Shown piece after piece: positions 36,436 through 45,600 of a DNA stretch of 64,000 bases (positions are counted from its first letter, which is position 1; every line of letters begins with the position of its first letter). A model generated the notes under the pieces. That model saw only the letters and a program-made list of their open reading frames with translations, made no database searches and was not told the origin of the DNA. The position numbers were made by a program, and so were the translations under genes. The stretch comes from Pseudomonadales bacterium (lineage in GTDB: Bacteria > Pseudomonadota > Gammaproteobacteria > Pseudomonadales > Pseudohongiellaceae), in NCBI GenBank assembly GCA_022819645.1, contig JAJEGU010000041.1, positions 86,846 through 150,845 of the forward strand, given 5' to 3'.

Positions 36436-38708
36436 TAGTTGATCCGCTGGGACCGCAGCAGCCGGTCCACGCCGGCATCATAGAGCGCCATGTCCACGGC
36501 GTTGCGGATCAATTGCTCGTCTTCCATCTGCATGACCTTGCCGAGCAACTCCCGGCCGGCTTCGAGGGTCATGCTGCGAATCACCGATTTCACCCGCAGC
36601 AGGGCGGCGGCGTTCATCGACAGGATATCGAAGCCCATGGCCACGAGCAGCACCGCGGCGCCGGGGTTGCCCGCCATCTCGCCGCAGATGCTCACCGGCT
36701 TGTTCTCGGCGTGGGCCTGGTCGACCACATGCTGCAGCGCATTGAGCACCGCGGGGTGATACGAGGAAAACAGATTGGCGACCCGGGGATTGTTGCGGTC
36801 CACGGCGAGCAGGTACTGGGTCAGGTCGTTGCTGCCGATGGAAACGAAATCCACCATGCGGGCGAGCGCCCGGGTCTGGTACACCGCCGCGGGCAGTTCG
36901 ATCATCACGCCGATGGGCGGAAAGGGCAGGTCCGCGCCTTCCTGCAACAGTTCGTGGTAGGACTTGCGAATCAGGCTGACGGCGGTTTCCACCTCGCGCA
37001 CATTGCTCACCATGGGCAGCATGATCTGGAGATTGTCGAGGCCGATGCTCGCCCGCATCATGGCGCGAACCTGGGCGGTGAAGATTTCCGGATGGTCCAG
37101 GGTGACGCGAATGCCGCGCCAGCCGAGGAAGGGGTTGGCCTCCTCGATGGGGAAGTACGACAGCGCCTTGTCTCCGCCGATGTCCAGCGTGCGCATGGTC
37201 ACCGGCTTGGGCGCGCAGGTGTCGAGTTGTTCGCGGTAGATGTCGGTCTGCTCCTGCTCGCTGGGGAATCGTTCGGCGAGCAGAAAAGGCACTTCGGTGC
37301 GGAACAGGCCGATTCCCTCGGCGCCCTGGTCGAGCGAGCGCAGCACGTCGGACATCAGGCCCGTATTCACCCATAGCGAAACCCGGTGATTGTCGGCGGT
37401 TTCGCAGGGCAGGTCCTTGAGGCCGGCGAGGTCCCGGTTCAACTCTTCCTCTTCACGAATCGTGGCGCGGAACTGCTCCAGCAGATGCTCCGAAGGATTG
37501 GTCACCACCTCGCCCTTGTAGCCGTCGACAATCAACGGCTTGCCGTCGAGTTGATGAAAGGGCAGGTCGACGGCGCCCATGACCGTGGGCGTGCCCATGG
37601 TTCGCGCCAGAATCGCCACATGGGAATTGCCCGAACCTTTCACCGAAATCAGCCCCTTGAGCTTGTTCTTGGGCACTTCCACGAGCATGGATGCAGTAAG
37701 TTCCTCGCCTACCAGGATGGTGTCATCGGGATACTCCGGCTTGTCGGGTTTTTCCTGTTGCAGATGGGACAGCACCCGGGCGCAGAGGTCGCGGATATCC
37801 ACCGCGCGCTCGCGCATGTACTCGTCTTCCATGGATTCGAAGGCGCGCAGGTGTTCGTTGGCCACATGGCCCAGCGCCCCCTGGGCCCAGTGGCCCATGC
37901 GGATTCGCTCCACCACTTCGTTGCCGAGGGCGTCGTCGTCGAGAATCCGCACGTAGGCGTCGAACAGCAGCCTTTCCTCCTCCGCGAGCCGGCCGCCCAC
38001 CTGTTCGTTGAGTTCGCGCATTTCCTCGCGCACGGCATTGAGGCAGGCGTTGAAGTAGTCGACTTCGGCCTCGACATCTTCAATCAGGCGTTCCGGGATA
38101 TGGCTCAGGTCGGCGTGGGGGTAGACCACCACCGAAGTGCCGATGGCGACGCCGGCGCAGCCGGACACGCCGCTGAATGCCGTATCGAAGATGCGATGCC
38201 CGGATGGGCTGATGCCTTCGATGGCGCCGGTGGCCTCGGCGTGGGCGATCACTCCCGCAAGCTGGGCCGACAGGGTCACCAGAAAGGCCTCTTCGCCTTC
38301 GTCGAAACGGCGCCGCTCGCGATGCTGCACGATAAGCACTCCGAGCACTGAGCGGTGGTGAATGATGGGTACGCCGAGGAAAGCGTGGAAATCCTCCTCG
38401 CCGGTATCCGCAAGGTACTGGAAATGGGGATGCAGCGGCGCATCGCGCAGATTGACGGGCTCGGCATGCTTCGCCACCAGACCCACCAGGCCTTCGCCGA
38501 GTTCGAGGCTGACCCTTCCCACCGCATCCTTGTTGAGGCCCTCGGAGGCCATCAAGACATGGCAGTGGAATTCCTGGTCGAGCAGATAGATGGAACAGAC
38601 CTGGGTGTGCAGGGCTTCCCGCACCCGGTTGACGATGATGTCCAGCGCCGATTGCAGGTCCTTCGCCGTGCTGACTTCCTGGACAATGCTGCGGAGTCGG
38701 TCGAGCAT
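36435..38708 (-). CDS. ptsP: Nitrogen-type PTS phosphotransferase EI(Ntr)
   Basis: 757 residues. An N-terminal GAF domain (about 1-155, IYLLDQEFHCHVLMASEG) is followed by PTS enzyme I. The phosphohistidine is in GSGNSHVAILARTMG, and the C-terminal PEP-binding barrel has RTLDIGGDKALSYFP, GIGLFRTEVPFLL and SICGEMAGNPGAA. It takes phosphate from PEP and starts the regulatory PTS(Ntr) chain. It lies 4 nt after rppH, as in many gammaproteobacteria. Confidence 0.96.
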   Translation of the reverse strand: MLDRLRSIVQEVSTAKDLQSALDIIVNRVREALHTQVCSIYLLDQEFHCHVLMASEGLNKDAVGRVSLELGEGLVGLVAKHAEPVNLRDAPLHPHFQYLADTGEEDFHAFLGVPIIHHRSVLGVLIVQHRERRRFDEGEEAFLVTLSAQLAGVIAHAEATGAIEGISPSGHRIFDTAFSGVSGCAGVAIGTSVVVYPHADLSHIPERLIEDVEAEVDYFNACLNAVREEMRELNEQVGGRLAEEERLLFDAYVRILDDDALGNEVVERIRMGHWAQGALGHVANEHLRAFESMEDEYMRERAVDIRDLCARVLSHLQQEKPDKPEYPDDTILVGEELTASMLVEVPKNKLKGLISVKGSGNSHVAILARTMGTPTVMGAVDLPFHQLDGKPLIVDGYKGEVVTNPSEHLLEQFRATIREEEELNRDLAGLKDLPCETADNHRVSLWVNTGLMSDVLRSLDQGAEGIGLFRTEVPFLLAERFPSEQEQTDIYREQLDTCAPKPVTMRTLDIGGDKALSYFPIEEANPFLGWRGIRVTLDHPEIFTAQVRAMMRASIGLDNLQIMLPMVSNVREVETAVSLIRKSYHELLQEGADLPFPPIGVMIELPAAVYQTRALARMVDFVSIGSNDLTQYLLAVDRNNPRVANLFSSYHPAVLNALQHVVDQAHAENKPVSICGEMAGNPGAAVLLVAMGFDILSMNAAALLRVKSVIRSMTLEAGRELLGKVMQMEDEQLIRNAVDMALYDAGVDRLLRSQRIN

Positions 38709-38711
38709 GGC

Positions 38712-39203
38712 TTACCCGTGGCCGTTGACGTACTTGTCCCGCGCGCCGCGGAATTGCCGCAGCGCCTTCCGGTACACATCGCGTTTGAATGCGATCACTT
38801 TTCTTGCCGGCTCCCAGTAGTTGACCCAGCGCCAGTCGTCGAACTCGGGTTGGGCGGAATGGACAAGCTGAATCCGGCTCTCGTCCGAATCGAGGCTGAG
38901 CAGAAACCACTTCTGCTTCTGGCCGATGCAAAGCGGCCCCGGGCCGCGCCGGATCAACCGCTCCGGAAGGCGATACCGCAGCCAGCCCCGGGTGCGCTTG
39001 AGAATGCTGACATCATCCTCCGACAGCCCGACTTCCTCGTGCAATTCCCGGTACAGGGCCTGCTCGAATGACTCGCCGGGCCGCATTCCGCCCTGGGGGA
39101 ACTGCCAGGCGTCCTGGCCGATTCTCCTGGTCCAGAGCAGCTTCCCGGAGGGATTGCAGATGATGATGCCTACGTTGGATCTGAATCCGTCCGCGTCGAG
39201 CAC
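38712..39203 (-). CDS. rppH: RNA pyrophosphohydrolase
   Basis: The usual RppH N-terminus ([16 protein letters not shown]) begins at GTG 39203 ([16 protein letters not shown]), giving about 163 residues. The track start at 39242 (also GTG) adds 13 residues containing CPLCGQ, which may be a small extension or not translated. The Nudix box is [20 protein letters not shown] followed by VGL. It removes pyrophosphate from mRNA 5' ends. Divergent from the HAD gene. Confidence 0.9.
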   Translation of the reverse strand: MLDADGFRSNVGIIICNPSGKLLWTRRIGQDAWQFPQGGMRPGESFEQALYRELHEEVGLSEDDVSILKRTRGWLRYRLPERLIRRGPGPLCIGQKQKWFLLSLDSDESRIQLVHSAQPEFDDWRWVNYWEPARKVIAFKRDVYRKALRQFRGARDKYVNGHG

Positions 39204-39270
39204 TTTCCCGAGTTCCTGTCCGCAAAGCGGGCATTGTTTCACAGTCCCCGGTGCTCAAGCAAACTTCCGA

Positions 39271-39299
39271 TTGGCCCGCGCCCGGATAAAATTTATAAT
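39271..39299 (+). promoter_or_regulatory. Promoter of the HAD hydrolase gene (TTGGCC-17-TATAAT)
   Basis: A perfect -10 box TATAAT at 39294-39299 lies 17 bp after TTGGCC at 39271-39276. The predicted transcription start falls near 39306, immediately at the first possible ATG (39307). Confidence 0.6.
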
Positions 39300-39306
39300 T
39301 TTCAGT

Positions 39307-40023
39307 ATGTTAAACGAAACTATGGTAAAGGCCATGAATCAGCGGCTGGCGCTTTTCGACCTCGACAACACCTTGCTCGCCGGCGACAGCGACCATGCCT
39401 GGGGAGAATTCCTGATTTCCCGCGGTCTGGTGGACGAAAGCGAACACCGCAGGGCCAATGACGGTTTTTATGCCGATTATCTGGCTGGGCGGCTCGATAT
39501 CCACGCCTGGCTCGCTTTCACCCTGGAGCCGGTGCGTGGCTTCAGCGTCGCCGGGCGCGACTCCCTGCTCGCGGAATTCCTCCACGAGCGGGTGCGGCCC
39601 ATGGTGCTGTCTGCCGGGCGGGAACTCGTGGCGCGGCACCGGAGGGCGGGAGACCGGTGCCTGATCCTTACCGCCACCAATGATCTGATCACCCGCCCGA
39701 TTGCGGCGCTGTTCGGCATTGATGAACTGCTGGCCACCGAAGCCGAACTTGCGGACGGCAGGATTACCGGGCGCATCCGCGGCACGCCCTGTTTCCGCGA
39801 AGGCAAGGTGGCCAGACTGTGCGACTGGCTCGCCCGGAGCGGCGCCGATGCGAGCATCGCCAACAGCGTGTTCTATTCCGATTCGATGAACGACCTGGCC
39901 TTGCTCGAACTTGCCGGCGAAGCCGTGGCGGTGGACCCGGACGAAGGTCTTCGGCAAGTCGCCCGTGAGCGTGGCTGGAAAATCATCAGCCTGCGCCCGC
40001 CGCAGGCGGCGGGGGAGGCCTGA
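39307..40023 (+). CDS. HAD-superfamily subclass IB hydrolase (SerB-like)
   Basis: Three in-frame ATGs lie at 39307, 39322 and 39334; the TATAAT promoter implies a leaderless message for the first, or a short leader for the third. About 238 residues. Motif I is LFDLDNTLLAGDSDHAW, motif II is ILTATND, and motif III/IV is VFYSDSMNDLALLELAG. It hydrolyses a phosphate ester; homologues are annotated as phosphoserine-phosphatase-like, but the substrate is unknown. Confidence 0.85.
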   Translation: MLNETMVKAMNQRLALFDLDNTLLAGDSDHAWGEFLISRGLVDESEHRRANDGFYADYLAGRLDIHAWLAFTLEPVRGFSVAGRDSLLAEFLHERVRPMVLSAGRELVARHRRAGDRCLILTATNDLITRPIAALFGIDELLATEAELADGRITGRIRGTPCFREGKVARLCDWLARSGADASIANSVFYSDSMNDLALLELAGEAVAVDPDEGLRQVARERGWKIISLRPPQAAGEA

Positions 40024-40034
40024 TCCAACCCGTT

Positions 40035-41198
40035 TCAGATCGTCAGCGTGCGCGGGAACTGGGCGTAGTTTTCCCAGCGGCTCACTTTCTCCGGGAATTC
40101 ATCCGCGGTGGGCTGCACATTGCCGTTCACGTCGGTCGCCCGGGATACGATCATATGTTCGCCGGGCGCCGGATTTTCCCAGTTGAAGTTGAACAGCTTC
40201 CAGGAATAGCGGGTGTTTTCCCCGCTCAGTTGCGCGGGCTGCCAGGGGCCGCCGTCAACGCTGACCTCGACGCTTTGCAATGGCGTACCGTCATTGAGTA
40301 CGAAGCCGAGTACATTGTATTCCCCGCCGCGTTCCGTGACCCGGACAATCGCCGACTTCAACTGGATTGCGGTGACCGAATTCTCCACCCAGCGCTCTTC
40401 GCCTCCCACCATGACCCGCTTCAGGGTAACGTAGTCGCGGCCCATGAAACGGCCCATGTAGCGGGTGTCCTGCACATGAATCTGGGTCAGCCACTTGACA
40501 TTGGCCACGCCATACCAACCCGGCACCAGCAACCGCAATGGCTTGCCGTGGTACACCGGCAATGGCTCGCCGTTCATTTCCCAGGCGAGCAGATTGGCCG
40601 GGCGCATGGCGTCGGCGATGGACATGCTGCGGGCGAATGCCTTCTCGACTTCCCGCTCGCGGATTTCTTCCATGCCCACATCGGCGCCGAAGAAAACGAC
40701 TTCTTTGGCGCCGTCCTGGACGCCGGCCTCGTTCAGCAACTGACTCAGCGCGCAGCCGCGCCAGTTGGCGTTGCCGATGAGACCGTTGAACAGGCCGGGG
40801 CTGTTGCCGCCGCACTCGAAACCCGCCTGCAGGTCCACCGCCTCGCGCTGCATCAGCTCCGCCAGGGAGAGATCGAGTTCCCGGTCCACCATGCCGGTGA
40901 CCCGCAGGCGGTAGCTGTCGTTGTCGACTTCCGGCTGGCCATAGTGCTGGACGACGTAGAAATCATCGTTCGAAGTGATATGCGAAGTGATTTGCCGGGT
41001 GTCCTGATAGTGGGTTACCCCGGGGCGTTTCTCCCGGACCTGGAAAGCTTCGGGCACATCGGTGAAAGGAACGAGGGTTTCGCCCTGGGCCAGGGCCGGC
41101 AGCACCCAGCCCGGGAGCGTCGCCGCGCCCGCGGCGAATACGCCGGCGCCCTTGAGCATTTGCCGCCGGCTTTCGTCCTGAATGTCGTGTGGGTTCAT
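40035..41198 (-). CDS. Sulfite-oxidase-family molybdopterin enzyme, Tat-exported
   Basis: 387 residues. SRRQMLKGAGVFAAGAA is a twin-arginine signal. The oxidoreductase molybdopterin domain covers about residues 60-250, with the Mo-ligating Cys in FECGGNSPGLF, then PLRLLVPGWYGVANVKWL. A Mo-co dimerisation domain follows, with VSVDGGPWQPAQL. Likely a periplasmic sulfite dehydrogenase of the SoxC/SorA kind; no heme subunit is adjacent, so its electron acceptor is unknown. Confidence 0.88.
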   Translation of the reverse strand: MNPHDIQDESRRQMLKGAGVFAAGAATLPGWVLPALAQGETLVPFTDVPEAFQVREKRPGVTHYQDTRQITSHITSNDDFYVVQHYGQPEVDNDSYRLRVTGMVDRELDLSLAELMQREAVDLQAGFECGGNSPGLFNGLIGNANWRGCALSQLLNEAGVQDGAKEVVFFGADVGMEEIREREVEKAFARSMSIADAMRPANLLAWEMNGEPLPVYHGKPLRLLVPGWYGVANVKWLTQIHVQDTRYMGRFMGRDYVTLKRVMVGGEERWVENSVTAIQLKSAIVRVTERGGEYNVLGFVLNDGTPLQSVEVSVDGGPWQPAQLSGENTRYSWKLFNFNWENPAPGEHMIVSRATDVNGNVQPTADEFPEKVSRWENYAQFPRTLTI

Positions 41199-41457
41199 AT
41201 CGCATTCTCGATTCGGGGAGTTCGGAGACAGACCATATCACATCGTTTCCGGTTTGTACTGACCGCCTCAGGACGAGAATATCCCTCGCTGAAGCATGAT
41301 TTGCCAACATTTTTGGCAGTTTTCCCCCGACTTGGCAATGTGGGCATTACGCTTTGTCCCGCTTTATGTTAGTTTCCGTTGTCGTGTGGTTCGGGACAGC
41401 TATACAGGCGAACCGCATACGTGGACCATTGCTCGCAGTGGTTCGACAACAAGAACC

Positions 41458-41796
41458 ATGCAAAAAGTCGACAAGAAGATGAGTAGCAGAACAAATGCCA
41501 AGTTTTCTCCGGTAACCGTAGATGTCAAGAAGAACATCCGGAAGTTGCGTCTCGACGCTGGCTATTCCATGAATGAGGGCGCCAGGCTTCTCAATATCTC
41601 TCGCAAGCAGCTTGAGGATATCGAGACCGGGCGCAACTATGGTTGCCACGTCGAGCTCGAGTTGCTGGCCAAGATCAAGGTGATCTACGGCGCTTCGGTA
41701 GATGATCTGATCGGGGATCTGCCGAAGAAGGCCGATTCGGAGTATTTTTCCAGGCCACGCAAGCGCATCGGCTCTCGGGGCAGAAAGAAGAAGTAG
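41458..41796 (+). CDS. XRE-family helix-turn-helix protein with basic tail
   Basis: ATG 41458 (MQKVDKKMSSRTN) or 41479; the track's earlier start is unlikely. The helix-turn-helix spans KNIRKLRLDAGYSMNEGARL and NISRKQLEDIETGRNYG, and the protein ends with a strongly basic tail (RPRKRIGSRGRKKK) suited to nucleic-acid contact. Its target is unknown. It precedes the SutA-like peptide gene. Confidence 0.7.
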   Translation: MQKVDKKMSSRTNAKFSPVTVDVKKNIRKLRLDAGYSMNEGARLLNISRKQLEDIETGRNYGCHVELELLAKIKVIYGASVDDLIGDLPKKADSEYFSRPRKRIGSRGRKKK

Positions 41797-41809
41797 TAGC
41801 CAGGAGCCT

Positions 41810-41836
41810 GTGGCGCAGGCTCCCAGGTCGCCTGCT
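41810..41836. repeat. Short palindrome AGGAGCCTGTG/CGCAGGCTCC
   Basis: Same palindrome as at 21784-21808, located right after the XRE stop codon, where it could act as a terminator-like hairpin. Confidence 0.6.
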
Positions 41837-41966
41837 GCCGCCTGAAACTCTCCCGAACATTTCGCCTGTCCTCGGGTCGGGCGCGATTCGTCATGGCTTC
41901 CCGATTTGGCCGCAACGGGAGGGCGGTGTATACTCCGCCGCTTTGATCTGAACCAGCGAGGAACTG

Positions 41967-42146
41967 ATGGCATCCAAATCGAAGAAAAAGGTGGCTGCGG
42001 AGACCAGCCGCGAAGACTTGGCGAAACATGTAGCGGCTTTCCTGAAAGCGGGCGGAAAAGTACAACAAATCCCCACCGGAGTGAGTGGCCAGACCACCAC
42101 CAGCGGCCCGCGCCAGATCGTTCTGAGTCACAAATCCAGTTCCTGA
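41967..42146 (+). CDS. 59-residue SutA-like peptide (below the ORF-track cutoff)
   Basis: ATG 41967 is preceded by AGCGAGGAACTG, a good ribosome-binding site. The peptide is MASKSKKKVAAETSREDLAK then HVAAFLKAGGKVQQIPTGVS and a Gln/Thr/Ser-rich tail. The block FLxxGGKVQxI matches the C-terminal part of Pseudomonas SutA, a small regulator that binds RNA polymerase in slow growth; the long acidic N-terminus of SutA is absent and replaced by a basic one. The assignment rests on this short block. Confidence 0.6.
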   Translation: MASKSKKKVAAETSREDLAKHVAAFLKAGGKVQQIPTGVSGQTTTSGPRQIVLSHKSSS

Positions 42147-42195
42147 ATCAGCCCGACTCCATTCCCGACAAACCGTTCGGGCGTGGTGAGCCGTG

Positions 42196-42558
42196 ATGTC
42201 AAAACTGCTGTTTCGCCTGCGCCATGTGCCCGAGGATGAAGCCCGGGAAGTGCGCGACCTGCTGGAAACCAACGAGATCGAATATTTTGAGACCTCGGCG
42301 GGTCTGTTCGGTATTTCATTACCCGCCATCTGGGTGAACCGGGACGAGCAGTTCGAGGTCGCGCGGCGGCTGCTCGACGAATACCAGACGGAGCGGCGCG
42401 AGCGCGTTCGCAGCGAGTATCAGCTCGCCCGGGAACGGGGCGAAGCCAGGACCATGTTCGACTTTTTCCGGGAAAATCCGGCCCGTTTCCTCGGCAGCCT
42501 CGTCATGGCAGCCCTGGTGCTGTACTTTTCCCTGCGGTTTTTCTTCAGCTTTTCCTGA
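42196..42558 (+). CDS. Small protein with one C-terminal membrane helix (DUF6164-like)
   Basis: About 120 residues. GTG 42193 precedes ATG 42196, which is used here. The N-terminal part KLLFRLRHVPEDEAREVRDL, GISLPAIWVNRDEQF and a charged middle (YQTERRERVRSEYQLARERG) precede a final helix (LGSLVMAALVLYFSLRFFF). The N-terminal part recalls DUF2007-like signal-transduction proteins and matches what I know as DUF6164. Role unknown. Confidence 0.65.
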   Translation: MSKLLFRLRHVPEDEAREVRDLLETNEIEYFETSAGLFGISLPAIWVNRDEQFEVARRLLDEYQTERRERVRSEYQLARERGEARTMFDFFRENPARFLGSLVMAALVLYFSLRFFFSFS

Positions 42559-42585
42559 AAGTGTCCATTTGTGTGGTCATCCCAT

Positions 42586-42688
42586 GAGATTCTGCGACTG
42601 GGCGCAGAATGACGGGGAGGGCGCCACCCTGCGAGAAGGAAAGCCCGGATGTCATTCCGCGCGTAGCGAAGCGTAGTCGCGAAATCTC
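42586..42688. repeat. REP-like inverted pair with spacer
   Basis: GAGATTCTGCGACTGGGCGC then AGAATGACG, and after about 36 nt the inverse unit GTCATTCCGCGCGTAGCGAA ... GCGAAATCTC. These are the same family as 137-212 with the opposite order. The second unit ends at the lhr stop codon. Confidence 0.8.
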
Positions 42689-45600
42689 AGGCAGAAGGCA
42701 GTTTGCGAGATTGCGGGTACCGGCCCCGACGCGGATTGGCGCTTGATTCAGGAAGACTGGCAGGCGGCGCGGAAACGCTGACGATCATCTGCCGCAAGCG
42801 CCATTGTTCCCCGGCGGCGACCTCCCCAAGAAAGCTGATTTCGCCGGAGATCAGCACCGCCAATGGAACGCCGGCGCGATACAGCGCGCGGTTTCGCGTC
42901 AGCCGTGGCAGCGAGCGTTCCGGCAGCAGCAGGTGCAGCAGGTTGAGCGGGTCCGCGGCCGACAGCACGAAATGCCGTTCAGGGCGCTGTTCGCGGCTGA
43001 ACTTGCGCAACTCATCGACGGTTTCCGCGCGGGCGAACTGCTCGCCCTGCAATCCCGCCACAAACCGGCCGCCGCGCAGCCTGCCGCGCAGCTCTTCCTT
43101 GCGCAGCACCGCAAGCAGTACCCGCCAGGGCGGCACCAGTGATTCTCTTGCCAATAGCGAGCGGCAGATCACGCCCCAACGGTCCAGATAGATTTCCACC
43201 AGCCGCTGGAGCTGGTCTTCGTCCAGCGCGCGCCAGGGCGCGGGTCTGTGCCGGGGTCGGGAAGGCGAAGTCCCCGGTGGGTCTTCCGCGGAGCGGGAGT
43301 TGTCCAGCAGACTCCAGCGACCGGCGTCTTCCACTCCGAATGTGGGCAGCCGCTTGCGCCTGCCGCCGGATTTCCTGTGCTCGGGCAGCAACAGGGCGCG
43401 CAATCCGGTAAAGCTGTCGCTGCAAACCCGGCCAAGGCTGACGAGTTCCGCCAGCCCCTGTTCAAGCTGGGTGCGAAGCATCCCGTTGCGGGACAGGATT
43501 TCATCGAAAAAGCTTGCGCCGTGTGATTCCAGGTCCTGTTCCACCCGGAGCGCCATGGCGCCCGGTTCCGCCGCTTCCCGCTCTTCGGCGGCAACCCGCG
43601 CGAGGGCTTGCCAGATATCGAGACTACTGCGCAGGGCCATGGTGATGGGGGTTGTCCTGATGGGGCTGCCGCCCCGCAGGCGGTTCGCCGGCAAACTGTA
43701 GCGGCCCCAGGCGAGCCGCCCGCTGATGCTGAGCAGATCGAGCCATTGTGGATCGTAATTGCCGATGCGGGCGGGATAGATGCTGCCTTCCCAGGCCGCC
43801 GCCGGGGCGCTGGCGCCGTCAAGCAATCGGACACAGTTCTGCAGCCGGGTCTGGCCGTCCAGCGCCAGGGAAGATGAGTCGGCTTCGCAGGCGCGCAGGC
43901 CATGGCGTTCAAACAGGAATTCGGTATAGGTGGCCAGCGAAACCGGCTTGATGTTCCTGCGGTGCTGGTCGATGGTATAGCGGTGGATGCGTTGCAGCAA
44001 TCGTCGCTCGCACCACTGTACCGGACCTGGACTGGCGCTGTTGCTGGAGCCGGGCAGGAAATGCCCCTGCATGGCAAAGCCTTCGCCCTGCAAGACGAGC
44101 AGGGCGGCTTCCACCGCGCTTTCAGCGACCGGGTCCGGAAAGTCATTCGCCAGATCGGTCGCCGTCACCGGACCAAGTCCGCTCAGGCGTCCCCGGATCA
44201 GGTCCCTCAGGGCGTCCTCCGGGGTCCATTGTTCCTCGCGCAGGAAATCGGGAAGCTCGAAACCGGTTCCGGCGTCCGGGACCAGCGCGGCAAGCCGGGG
44301 CAGCATTTCCGTCGCCAGCCAAAGCGATCCGCACTGGCGGATTCTGCCCTGCTCAAGCAGTTGACCGCCGTGGACTTCCAGTTCGCCGAATTCCCGGGAA
44401 GTCATGAAACCCAGGGTGAGGAGGGCATCGTGCAATTCCTCGGCGTTGCTTGCCGCGGGCCAGGCCTCGGCCTTGACCCGCTCGATGGCTTCCCGATCGA
44501 GCAGGCTGAAGTCTTCCACTTCCCCCGGGTCGAGCCAGGAGCGGTTGCGAATGGCGTTGGTGCGGCGTTCCTCAAACGGCGCGTCGTCGAGGAAGGCGTA
44601 AGGCCGGGCATTGATGATTTCCTGGGCAAAGGGAGAAGGCTCCCGCAGGTCGCGGCTGACGAGTTCGAGCCGGCCCTGTTCCATGTTCTTGAGCAGAGAG
44701 ATGAGTTCCGCCACGTCCATGGCTTCGGTGAGGCAGTCATGGATGGTCTGCTTCACCAATGGGTGATCGGGAATCTCGCGCTGGCCGGTGATGTTCTCCT
44801 GACAGGCGATCTGGTCCGGAAAAACGTGGGCCACCAGGTCCTCGGCGTCCATGCGCTGCCATTGCGGCGGCACCCGCCTGCCGTTGCGGTTGCGCTGGAT
44901 CGCCAGCGAACGGGTGGCGTTCCAGCGCCAGCGCACCTCGAACATGGGCGCGTCGAGCATGGCCTGGATCACCACATCGCGCACGGTCCTGCTGTTGAGG
45001 TAGCGGAAAACTTCTTCCAGGGGAAAGCTGTGCACCGAGCCCAGGGACAGCACGATATTGTCCTCGTTGGCCGCGGCCTGCAGTTCGAAGTTGAATGACT
45101 TGCAGAATCGCTTGCGCAGGGCAAGGCCCCAGGCCCGGTTGAGACGGCTGCCGAAAGGCGCATGGATGACCAGGTGCATGTCGCCCACTTCGTCGAAAAA
45201 GCGCTCCATGACGATGGTCCGCCGCGTCGGCATCACGCCGAGGCTGGTCATGCCGGCGTTGAGATATTCCACAAGCTGGCTGGCGGCGGCTGCGTCGAGC
45301 CCCGCATCGCTTCCCAGCCAGTCCATGGCGGCTTCGGGGCCGCCCTCCCGCAACAGGCCCGCCAGACGTTCCCGCAAGCCGGAAACCGCCTCGGAAAGCT
45401 CCCGGCTACGGCCCGGGCCTTCGCCGAACCAGAACGGAATCGTCGGGCTTGCCCCCTGGGCGTCCCGCACCCGTACCTTGAGGCCGTCGATGCGGATCAT
45501 CTGCCAGCTATGGCTGCCCAGGGTGAACACGTCTCCGGGCAGGGATTCGAGGGCGAAATCCTCGTTCAGTGTCCCCACCACCACATCCTGGGGATCGAGC

